From Closterium sp. Naga37s-1 (Eukaryota > Streptophyta > Zygnematophyceae > Desmidiales > Closteriaceae), in NCBI GenBank assembly GCA_947471745.1, contig CANJKZ010001026.1, positions 32,501-96,500 of the forward strand: a stretch of DNA of 64,000 nt, written 5' to 3'. The notes under the pieces were generated by a model, which saw only the letters and a program-made list of their open reading frames with translations, was not told the DNA's origin and searched no databases. This document shows, one piece after another, positions 10,701-22,700 of the stretch (positions within the stretch are counted from its first letter, which is position 1; each line of letters opens with the position of its first letter). The position numbers and the translations under genes are program-made.

Positions 10701-13700
10701 GCCTGCCTGTGAGGGCCACCTTCATGTGAGGGCCGTCTGCCTGTCAGGGAGGGCTGCCTCTGGTCGCGGTGCGCTTTGACGTCCTCTGTGATGCACCTCA
10801 TCTCATCCCATCGCTCCCCTCTGCTCAACCCCATCCATCGCCCCTCTCTCTCCATGATTAACTTTCTGCCATCGCTCCCGCCTTCTCCGTGCCTTGCCTT
10901 GCAGGCAGAACTTCCTCCATGGCGGTTATGCGCTTTGACTTCCCCTCTCAATCCCCCTCTGCTGCTCAACCCGATCGTTTCCCCGCGTCCATGCCTCCCA
11001 GGTGGAACGTGGTGTGGGACATGGCGGTGCACGTGCGCTGTGAGGACTACATCCGTGGTTCACTGCATTCCGTACCCACGTGTGTGTGTGTGGCACATCC
11101 CCCTCCTCCCCCCCTTCCCAGCTGGAACGTGCTGTGGGACATGGCAGTGGACGTGCGGTACGACTACATCTCCACCAGTGTGCACAAGTTCGCCCTCCTC
11201 ATCCTCTTCGCCGCCCACTGGTCCGCCTGTGTCTTCTTCCTCCTCGCGCGCGTGCGCAACTTCAGCGAGGACACGGTGAGCTGCGGCTGCATGTTGTGTG
11301 GCGTGATTGTGACTCCGGCACTCATGAAGACTCGGTTGAAATCCGACACAGAGGAGGGATGAGAAACCGAGGCCAGACAGAGGAGGGGTTTGGCCTTTCT
11401 TGTGAAGTGGCAGAAGGGCGCGCTACTCAACAAATCAGTTCCCTTCTCCCTGCGCCCTCCACTCCTTGCCCCTCTTCTTTGCCCACTTGTCAAAGGCGTT
11501 GTCAAATTCTCAGGAGTCACTTCACAAGAAAGACCAAACCCCTCCTCTGTCTGCCCTCTGTTTCTCATCCCTCCTCTCTGTCCGTTTTTCAACCAAGTCT
11601 TCATGAGTGCCGGAGTCACAATCACGCTGCATGGTTGATTGTGACTGTGCTGCCAGGCATGGTGGGCTGTATGTCACGCCTCTTTGCCCACCAGGTTGTG
11701 TGCTGGCCTTCCTGTGTGCAACTTCAGTGAGGATACGGTGAGCTGCCAACAGGGCTGTCTGCTCCCATGCCCCTGCCACCACTCTTCATTCCTTGTCATC
11801 CGTCTCCTCCCCCCCCCCCCCCCCCCCCCCCCTCGTCCCCCCCCATCTCTCTCTTTCCTCTTCTCTCCTTCCCCCCGCTTCACCACCCTCTTAATTGCAT
11901 CCTCGTCCCCCTCCCAAACTTCGTTCTCCTCCACCTCCCGCTGCTGATTTCCCCATCCCAGTGGGTGGGGCACTGTGAGCCCGACCTGCCTCTGAGGCCT
12001 CCGCTCGACGCCTATGTCACATCCATCTACTGGTGCGCTGCTATCTGTTCCCCGGTTTACCCCACCCTCAGTATTTGATTCCGATGTGCATTCGCCTACT
12101 GCCCTGGCATTTTAGCAGACCAGTTTCTGAAACGACCCAATGAAGGAAGGCACCCGTTGCGCCTCTTGTGCATCCCAACCCAACGACTTGTCAATAGCCC
12201 CTTTGGTTCTCTCTTCTCCTCGCATCACTTGGTTGCCACGGTTTAGCTTATGTGATCCATGTCTTCTCGTCTGCATGGAATGCTACGATCGGAAACAGCA
12301 CTTGGCACGGTATACCAATCATGTGACATGTCTTTTTCTGCCTGCACGCACCTGTCCACGGAAAGAGACTTCTTGCACATTCCCATCCACCTTCTGAGCA
12401 CGCACCTGCTCACGGAACGTGCCTTTCCGTGTGTGTCTCCTTTGCCCCTCCCACCCCTCCCACCCCTCCCACGCACTCGCATCATCGTCAATGCCATTCT
12501 CATTGCCTCTGTGCCTGTCTTCCGCCATAAACTTGGTCCTCGTGGGACGATCATCGCCTCAACATGGGATGCGTGCTCTTGCTTCGTACGGCGAATTTGG
12601 TTCGGTGCTTCTTATCTTCGCGCCATGTGCTGCTGGTCCCGCAGGGCGATGACCACCCTCTCCACCACAGGTCCTGCGCCATAACTGTTTGTGGGTGCAT
12701 GAGAGCGTGGATGAGGGCGCATGTGAGTGCACTAGAGCGCATGTGAGTGCACTAGAGCGCATGTGAGTGCACTAGAGCGCATGTGAGTGCACTAGAGCGC
12801 ATGTGAGTGCACTAGAGCGCATGTGAGTGCACTAGAGCGCATGTGAGTGCACTAGAGCGCATGTGAGTGCACTAGAGCGCATGTGAGTGCACTAGAGCGC
12901 ATGTGAGTGCACTAGAGCGCATGTGAGTGCACTAGAGCGCATGTGAGTGCACTAGAGCGCATGTGAGTGCACTAGAGCGCATGTGAGTGCACTAGAGCGC
13001 ATGTGAGTGCACTAGAGCGCATGTGAGTGCACTAGAGCGCATGTGAGTGCACTAGAGCGCATGTGAGTGCACTAGAGCGCATGTGAGTGCACTAGAGCGC
13101 ATGTGAGTGCACTAGAGCGCATGTGAGTGCACTAGAGCGCATGTGAGTGCACTAGAGCGCATGTGAGTGCACTAGAGCGCATGTGAGTGCACTAGAGCGC
13201 ATGTGAGTGCACTAGAGCGCATGTGAGTGCACTAGAGCGCATGTGAGTGCACTAGAGCGCATGTGAGTGCACTAGAGCGCATGTGAGTGCACTAGAGCGC
13301 ATGTGAGTGCACTAGAGCGCATGTGAGTGCACTAGAGCGCATGTGAGTGCACTAGAGCGCATGTGAGTGCACTAGAGCGCATGTGAGTGCACTAGAGCGC
13401 ATGTGAGTGCACTAGAGCGCATGTGAGTGCACTAGAGCGCATGTGAGTGCACTAGAGCGCATGTGAGTGCACTAGAGCGCATGTGAGTGCACTAGAGCGC
13501 ATGTGAGTGCACTAGAGCGCATGTGAGTGCACTAGAGCGCATGTGAGTGCACTAGAGCGCATGTGAGTGCACTAGAGCGCATGTGAGTGCACTAGAGCGC
13601 ATGTGAGTGCACTAGAGCGCATGTGAGTGCACTAGAGCGCATGTGAGTGCACTAGAGCGCATGTGAGTGCACTAGAGCGCACTGTGAGTGCACTAGAGCG

Positions 13701-16700
13701 CATGTGAGTGCACTAGAGCGCATGTGAGTGCACTAGAGCGCATGTGAGTGCACTAGAGCGCATGTGAGTGCACTAGAGCGCATGTGAGTGCACTAGAGCG
13801 CATGTGAGTGCACTAGAGCGCATGTGAGTGCACTAGAGCGCATGTGAGTGCACTAGAGCGCATGTGAGTGCACTAGAGCGCATGTGAGTGCACTAGAGCG
13901 CATGTGAGTGCACTAGAGCGCATGTGAGTGCACTAGAGCGCATGTGAGTGCACTAGAGCGCATGTGAGTGCACTAGAGCGCATGTGAGTGCACTAGAGCG
14001 CATGTGAGTGCACTAGAGCGCATGTGAGTGCACTAGAGCGCATGTGAGTGCACTAGAGCGCATGTGAGTGCACTAGAGCGCATGTGAGTGCACTAGAGCG
14101 CATGTGAGTGCACTAGAGCGCATGTGAGTGCACTAGAGCGCATGTGAGTGCACTAGAGCGCATGTGAGTGCACTAGAGCGCATGTGAGTGCACTAGAGCG
14201 CATGTGAGTGCACTAGAGCGCATGTGAGTGCACTAGAGCGCATGTGAGTGCACTAGAGCGCATGTGAGTGCACTAGAGCGCATGTGAGTGCACTAGAGCG
14301 CATGTGAGTGCACTAGAGCGCATGTGAGTGCACTAGAGCGCATGTGAGTGCACTAGAGCGCATGTGAGTGCACTAGAGCGCATGTGAGTGCACTAGAGCG
14401 CATGTGAGTGCACTAGAGCGCATGTGAGTGCACTAGAGCGCATGTGGAGTGCACTAGAGCGCATGTGAGTGCACTAGAGCGCATGTGAGTGCACTAGAGC
14501 GCATGTGAGTGCACTAGAGCGCATGTGAGTGCACTAGAGCGCATGTGAGTGCACTAGAGCGCATGTGAGTGCACTAGAGCGCATGTGAGTGCACTAGAGC
14601 GCATGTGAGTGCACTAGAGCGCATGTGAGTGCACTAGAGCGCATGTGAGTGCACTAGAGCGCATGTGAGTGCACTAGAGCGCATGTGAGTGCACTAGAGC
14701 GCATGTGAGTGCACTAGAGCGCATGTGAGTGCACTAGAGCGCATGTGAGTGCACTAGAGCGCATGTGAGTGCACTAGAGCGCATGTGAGTGCACTAGAGC
14801 GCATGTGAGTGCACTAGAGCGCATGTGAGTGCACTAGAGCGCATGTGAGTGCACTAGAGCGCATGTGAGTGCACTAGAGCGCATGTGAGTGCACTAGAGC
14901 GCATGTGAGTGCACTAGAGCGCATGTGAGTGCACTAGAGCGCATGTGAGTGCACTAGAGCGCATGTGAGTGCACTAGAGCGCATGTGAGTGCACTAGAGC
15001 GCATGTGAGTGCACTAGAGCGCATGTGAGTGCACTAGAGCGCATGTGAGTGCACTAGAGCGCATGTGAGTGCACTAGAGCGCATGTGAGTGCACTAGAGC
15101 GCATGTGAGTGCACTAGAGCGCATGTGAGTGCACTAGAGCGCATGTGAGTGCACTAGAGCGCATGTGAGTGCACTAGAGCGCATGTGAGTGCACTAGAGC
15201 GCATGTGAGTGCACTAGAGCGCATGTGAGTGCACTAGAGCGCATGTGAGTGCACTAGAGCGCATGTGAGTGCACTAGAGCGCATGTGAGTGCACTAGAGC
15301 GCATGTGAGTGCACTAGAGCGCATGTGAGTGCACTAGAGCGCATGTGAGTGCACTAGAGCGCATGTGAGTGCACTAGAGCGCATGTGAGTGCACTAGAGC
15401 GCATGTGAGTGCACTAGAGCGCATGTGAGTGCACTAGAGCGCATGTGAGTGCACTAGAGCGCATGTGAGTGCACTAGAGCGCATGTGAGTGCACTAGAGC
15501 GCATGTGAGTGCACTAGAGCGCATGTGAGTGCACTAGAGCGCATGTGAGTGCACTAGAGCGCATGTGAGTGCACTAGAGCGCATGTGAGTGCACTAGAGC
15601 GCATGTGAGTGCACTAGAGCGCATGTGAGTGCACTAGAGCGCATGTGAGTGCACTAGAGCGCATGTGAGTGCACTAGAGCGCATGTGAGTGCACTAGAGC
15701 GCATGTGAGTGCACTAGAGCGCATGTGAGTGCACTAGAGCGCATGTGAGTGCACTAGAGCGCATGTGAGTGCACTAGAGCGCATGTGAGTGCACTAGAGC
15801 GCATGTGAGTGCACTAGAGCGCATGTGAGTGCACTAGAGCGCATGTGAGTGCACTAGAGCGCATGTGAGTGCACTAGAGCGCATGTGAGTGCACTAGAGC
15901 GCATGTGAGTGCACTAGAGCGCATGTGAGTGCACTAGAGCGCATGTGAGTGCACTAGAGCGCATGTGAGTGCACTAGAGCGCATGTGAGTGCACTAGAGC
16001 GCATGTGAGTGCACTAGAGCGCATGTGAGTGCACTAGAGCGCATGTGAGTGCACTAGAGCGCATGTGAGTGCACTAGAGCGCATGTGAGTGCACTAGAGC
16101 GCATGTGAGTGCACTAGAGCGCATGTGAGTGCACTAGAGCGCATGTGAGTGCACTAGAGCGCATGTGAGTGCACTAGAGCGCATGTGAGTGCACTAGAGC
16201 GCATGTGAGTGCACTAGAGCGCATGTGAGTGCACTAGAGCGCATGTGAGTGCACTAGAGCGCATGTGAGTGCACTAGAGCGCATGTGAGTGCACTAGAGC
16301 GCATGTGAGTGCACTAGAGCGCATGTGAGTGCACTAGAGCGCATGTGAGTGCACTAGAGCGCATGTGAGTGCACTAGAGCGCATGTGAGTGCACTAGAGC
16401 GCATGTGAGTGCACTAGAGCGCATGTGAGTGCACTAGAGCGCATGTGAGTGCACTAGAGCGCATGTGAGTGCACTAGAGCGCATGTGAGTGCACTAGAGC
16501 GCATGTGAGTGGCACTAGAGCGCATGTGAGTGCACTAGAGCGCATGTGAGTGCACTAGAGCGCATGTGAGTGCACTAGAGCGCATGTGAGTGCACTAGAG
16601 CGCATGTGAGTGCACTAGAGCGCATGTGAGTGCACTAGAGCGCATGTGAGTGCACTAGAGCGCATGTGAGTGCACTAGAGCGCATGTGAGTGCACTAGAG

Positions 16701-19700
16701 CGCATGTGAGTGCACTAGAGCGCATGTGAGTGCACTAGAGCGCATGTGAGTGCACTAGAGCGCATGTGAGTGCACTAGAGCGCATGTGAGTGCACTAGAG
16801 CGCATGTGAGTGCACTAGAGCGCATGTGAGTGCACTAGAGCGCATGTGAGTGCACTAGAGCGCATGTGAGTGCACTAGAGCGCATGTGAGTGCACTAGAG
16901 CGCATGTGAGTGCACTAGAGCGCATGTGAGTGCACTAGAGCGCATGTGAGTGCACTAGAGCGCATGTGAGTGCACTAGAGCGCATGTGAGTGCACTAGAG
17001 CGCATGTGAGTGCACTAGAGCGCATGTGAGTGCACTAGAGCGCATGTGAGTGCACTAGAGCGCATGTGAGTGCACTAGAGCGCATGTGAGTGCACTAGAG
17101 CGCATGTGAGTGCACTAGAGCGCATGTGAGTGCACTAGAGCGCATGTGAGTGCACTAGAGCGCATGTGAGTGCACTAGAGCGCATGTGAGTGCACTAGAG
17201 CGCATGTGAGTGCACTAGAGCGCATGTGAGTGCACTAGAGCGCATGTGAGTGCACTAGAGCGCATGTGAGTGCACTAGAGCGCATGTGAGTGCACTAGAG
17301 CGCATGTGAGTGCACTAGAGCGCATGTGAGTGCACTAGAGCGCATGTGAGTGCACTAGAGCGCATGTGAGTGCACTAGAGCGCATGTGAGTGCACTAGAG
17401 CGCATGTGAGTGCACTAGAGCGCATGTGAGTGCACTAGAGCGCATGTGAGTGCACTAGAGCGCATGTGAGTGCACTAGAGCGCATGTGAGTGCACTAGAG
17501 CGCATGTGAGTGCACTAGAGCGCATGTGAGTGCACTAGAGCGCATGTGAGTGCACTAGAGCGCATGTGAGTGCACTAGAGCGCATGTGAGTGCACTAGAG
17601 CGCATGTGAGTGCACTAGAGCGCATGTGAGTGCACTAGAGCGCATGTGAGTGCACTAGAGCGCATGTGAGTGCACTAGAGCGCATGTGAGTGCACTAGAG
17701 CGCATGTGAGTGCACTAGAGCGCATGTGAGTGCACTAGAGCGCATGTGAGTGCACTAGAGCGCATGTGAGTGCACTAGAGCGCATGTGAGTGCACTAGAG
17801 CGCATGTGAGTGCACTAGAGCGCATGTGAGTGCACTAGAGCGCATGTGAGTGCACTAGAGCGCATGTGAGTGCACTAGAGCGCATGTGAGTGCACTAGAG
17901 CGCATGTGAGTGCACTAGAGCGCATGTGAGTGCACTAGAGCGCATGTGAGTGCACTAGAGCGCATGTGAGTGCACTAGAGCGCATGTGAGTGCACTAGAG
18001 CGCATGTGAGTGCACTAGAGCGCATGTGAGTGCACTAGAGCGCATGTGAGTGCACTAGAGCGCATGTGAGTGCACTAGAGCGCATGTGAGTGCACTAGAG
18101 CGCATGTGAGTGCACTAGAGCGCATGTGAGTGCACTAGAGCGCATGTGAGTGCACTAGAGCGCATGTGAGTGCACTAGAGCGCATGTGAGTGCACTAGAG
18201 CGCATGTGAGTGCACTAGAGCGCATGTGAGTGCACTAGAGCGCATGTGAGTGCACTAGAGCGCATGTGAGTGCACTAGAGCGCATGTGAGTGCACTAGAG
18301 CGCATGTGAGTGCACTAGAGCGCATGTGAGTGCACTAGAGCGCATGTGAGTGCACTAGAGCGCATGTGAGTGCACTAGAGCGCATGTGAGTGCACTAGAG
18401 CGCATGTGAGTGCACTAGAGCGCATGTGAGTGCACTAGAGCGCATGTGAGTGCACTAGAGCGCATGTGAGTGCACTAGAGCGCATGTGAGTGCACTAGAG
18501 CGCATGTGAGTGCACTAGAGCGCATGTGAGTGCACTAGAGCGCATGTGAGTGCACTAGAGCGCATGTGAGTGCACTAGAGCGCATGTGAGTGCACTAGAG
18601 CGCATGTGAGTGCACTAGAGCGCATGTGAGTGCACTAGAGCGCATGTGAGTGCACTAGAGCGCATGTGAGTGCACTAGAGCGCATGTGAGTGCACTAGAG
18701 CGCATGTGAGTGCACTAGAGCGCATGTGAGTGCACTAGAGCGCATGTGAGTGCACTAGAGCGCATGTGAGTGCACTAGAGCGCATGTGAGTGCACTAGAG
18801 CGCATGTGAGTGCACTAGAGCGCATGTGAGTGCACTAGAGCGCATGTGAGTGCACTAGAGCGCATGTGAGTGCACTAGAGCGCATGTGAGTGCACTAGAG
18901 CGCAGTGAGTGCACTAGAGCGCATGTGAGTGCACTAGAGCGCATGTGAGTGCACTAGAGCGCATGTGAGTGCACTAGAGCGCATGTGAGTGCACTAGAGC
19001 GCATGTGAGTGCACTAGAGCGCATGTGAGTGCACTAGAGCGCATGTGAGTGCACTAGAGCGCATGTGAGTGCACTAGAGCGCATGTGAGTGCACTAGAGC
19101 GCATGTGAGTGCACTAGAGCGCATGTGAGTGCACTAGAGCGCATGTGAGTGCACTAGAGCGCATGTGAGTGCACTAGAGCGCATGTGAGTGCACTAGAGC
19201 GCACGTGAGTGCACTAGAGCGCACGTGAGTGCACTAGAGCGCACGTGAGTGCACTAGAGCGCATGTGAGTGCACTAGAGCGCATGTGAGTGCACTAGAGC
19301 GCATGTGAGTGCACTAGAGCGCATGTGAGTGCACTAGAGCGCATGTGAGTGCACTAGAGCGCATGTGAGTGCACTAGAGCGCATGTGAGTGCACTAGAGC
19401 GCATGTGAGTGCACTAGAGCGCATGTGAGTGCACTAGAGCGCATGTGAGTGCACTAGAGCGCATGTGAGTGCACTAGAGCGCATGTGAGTGCACTAGAGC
19501 GCATGTGAGTGCACTAGAGCGCATGTGAGTGCACTAGAGCGCATGTGAGTGCACTAGAGCGCATGTGAGTGCACTAGAGCGCATGTGAGTGCACTAGAGC
19601 GCATGTGAGTGCACTAGAGCGCATGTGAGTGCACTAGAGCGCATGTGAGTGCACTAGAGCGCATGTGAGTGCACTAGAGCGCATGTGAGTGCACTAGAGC

Positions 19701-22700
19701 GCATGTGAGTGCACTAGAGCGCATGTGAGTGCACTAGAGCGCATGTGAGTGCACTAGAGCGCATGTGAGTGCACTAGAGCGCATGTGAGTGCACTAGAGC
19801 GCATGTGAGTGCACTAGAGCGCATGTGAGTGCACTAGAGCGCATGTGAGTGCACTAGAGCGCATGTGAGTGCACTAGAGCGCATGTGAGTGCACTAGAGC
19901 GCATGTGAGTGCACTAGAGCGCATGTGAGTGCACTAGAGCGCATGTGAGTGCACTAGAGCGCATGTGAGTGCACTAGAGCGCATGTGAGTGCACTAGAGC
20001 GCATGTGAGTGCACTAGAGCGCATGTGAGTGCACTAGAGCGCATGTGAGTGCACTAGAGCGCATGTGAGTGCACTAGAGCGCATGTGAGTGCACTAGAGC
20101 GCATGTGAGTGCACTAGAGCGCATGTGAGTGCACTAGAGCGCATGTGAGTGCACTAGAGCGCATGTGAGTGCACTAGAGCGCATGTGAGTGCACTAGAGC
20201 GCATGTGAGTGCACTAGAGCGCATGTGAGTGCACTAGAGCGCATGTGAGCCTTCCATTCGTCCATAAATTCGCTCTTCCTCACTTCTCAATTCATGAGCC
20301 CCGCACTTCAGCCTACCCTGCCTGTCAACAGGACTCCCAATCCCAGTTGCTCAGTGCATTCACTCCCTTAATGTAAGCATTCCCTTAGCGCTCCTTAATG
20401 CATTCTCTCTCTTTGCACAATCACGCCCTTAGTGCATTTTCCCCCTCAGTGCATTCACCCGTTCAGAGCATCTACTCAACCCACCACCCCCCACTGCAGG
20501 CTACGGCGACCTGTCAGCCTTCACAGTACCGGAGCGCATCTGGGCGGCGCTGTTCATGCTGGTGAACCTGGGTCTCACGGCGTACGTGCTGGGCAACATG
20601 ACCGTGCTGCTCACCAAGGCCGACGCCCACACCGCCACCTACCGCGACCGCCTTGCCGCCATCAACAGGTGGGCCATGCGTGCTGTTCGTGTGGGGAGGA
20701 GATGAGGAGGCGTAATGTGTGTGTGCGGGTATGTGTGCTTGTTGAGAGAAATGCAAGTGAAAGGCAGACACACATAAGTGGGAAAGGATGGGCTCAACCA
20801 AAGCTGAGTTAGGCAGCATGACTGATTGACCAATAGGCCCAAAATTGTTGGCTTTTGGGCTACTATCCATCCCATCCCACTTCTTGATCCCAGCTCTCCT
20901 TGAATTAACCGTTTGATCCTTGTGCATGCCTCATCCCCCCAGGTACATGCGCGCACATGTGGTGCCGTCGTCACTGCAGGAGCAGGTGCAGGCGCACCTC
21001 AAGCTGCACTTCGACACTGCAGAGGTGAGAGGGAGGGCATAGCGAGGAATTCGAGAGGGTTTTTTGTGGGGGTGGGTTAGGCATGAGCAAAGGGCGAACT
21101 CGAACATGTTCGAGTTCGCCCACCCTCGAACATGTACTTTTGCCGAACCGAACACTGTTCGGTTCGGCGAACTATTTAGCTGAAAATATATGTTCGCCGT
21201 TCGCCCTAGGTGGCGAACGATTTTTTTGCCCAGGGGAAAATTCACTATAGTCACACATGTCAGAAAACAGTTTTCAAGGTCCAGGATGATAGCAAAATGT
21301 GTGCAAGGTGTATATGTGTGCATACAACGAACCCAATAGTACAACATAACATACTGTGAAGGGAGATGTCAAAGTCTAACAAATTCCTACACTAAGGCGC
21401 CACTGCTACTACCAACAACAACATCCTCTGCTGCAGCTGTGTCGTCAGCCTCCACACCCTCCTCCTCCTCCTCCTCGTCATCCTCCTCTGCCCCCTCGCC
21501 CTCAATGGCGAACTCTGGTGGTGCGACGCCTCTCGGTCGGCGGCCCTCGCCAATCCTCTGGCCAGGGTGTGAACTGTACCATGATCTGAGAATCATGACA
21601 GCTCGCGTCCTCTGAGAGGCCAGGCGGTGCCGCTTCCAGGAAATGAGGTTGCGACCAAGGGAGAACACCCCCTCACTCGAAGCGGACGTGGCAGGGATGG
21701 CGAGATAATCCCGGGCCATGCGCCTCAGCGTCTGCATGTTGGTGGCACTGCGCCAGTACTCTAGCGCTGTCACGTCGCACCGCACCCTCTCGGACAAGTA
21801 CCTGCTAACCTCGTCATCCTGCACCATCCCACCCGCCCCCGCCTCCTGGCTCGCCGACAGACGCGCCTCAAGTCGTCGGCGACTAGGAAGAAACTGCGCG
21901 TCATCGTCGTCCTCCTCCTCGTCTCCGTACTCCTCCTCCGCAACGGGGGCAAGTGGGGTCGGCCGTGGAGCAAGCTGTGCAGCCCGGGCCTGGTACTCGG
22001 CCACGCGGTCGCGCACCAGCTTGATCACCTCGCCCGACGCCGGACGCGGCCTCACCCTCCTGTCAGTCTCGGGATGCAGCTTCTCCCAGTGCGCTTCGTC
22101 GAACCACGCCGCCTTCATGGATGGGTCCAAGAAGGTGGCGATCCAGTACTCGTTGCTGGTGATGTACGCGTACTTCTTCAAGTGGCTCAGCGCCGCCACG
22201 ATCATCGGCTGCAGCGTCGGAGATGGCCCCTTGGCAAGGCGCGACTCCATGGCGTCGATCAGGCCGTTGTAGTACGGCACCACCATCGACACAGTCGGGT
22301 ACGCCGCCCCCTCTGCTGCCTTGGAGACCTTGGCGAAGGGGCTTAGGAATGTCTTCACCGCCTGCAGGGTCTCCCAGTCTGCGTCTGTCAGGCGCAAACT
22401 CTCCACCTTCTTCTTGTCGGTCTTCGACAAGCCCTGTCGGGTAGAGGGAATGGTTTGGGGGGAGGTATGAGGGAAACTGTGATTATGGAGGAGGATTATG
22501 GCATCCGGCCGGCAACATACAAGCATGACCAACAGTATTGTGTAGACGTGCTAACACACCACACCATGACATAACCACACACTACAACCCACACAAAACA
22601 CAAGTGTTACCTGTGTCTGGGCGAAGAAGACAGTGATGGGGTTCTGCAGAACACCCGCACGCTCGACCATGTCGTGGGTCGACCCCCAGCGCGTAGGACT

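Noticed and set aside
11002-11120. Mutually exclusive alternative exon 6
   Set aside because: The copy reads open for about 20 codons but then loses similarity and lacks the S5 segment and a donor, so it cannot replace exon 6.
12717-20249. CRISPR-like array
   Set aside because: Units are contiguous 20-mers with no unique spacers and no cas genes, in a eukaryotic intron.
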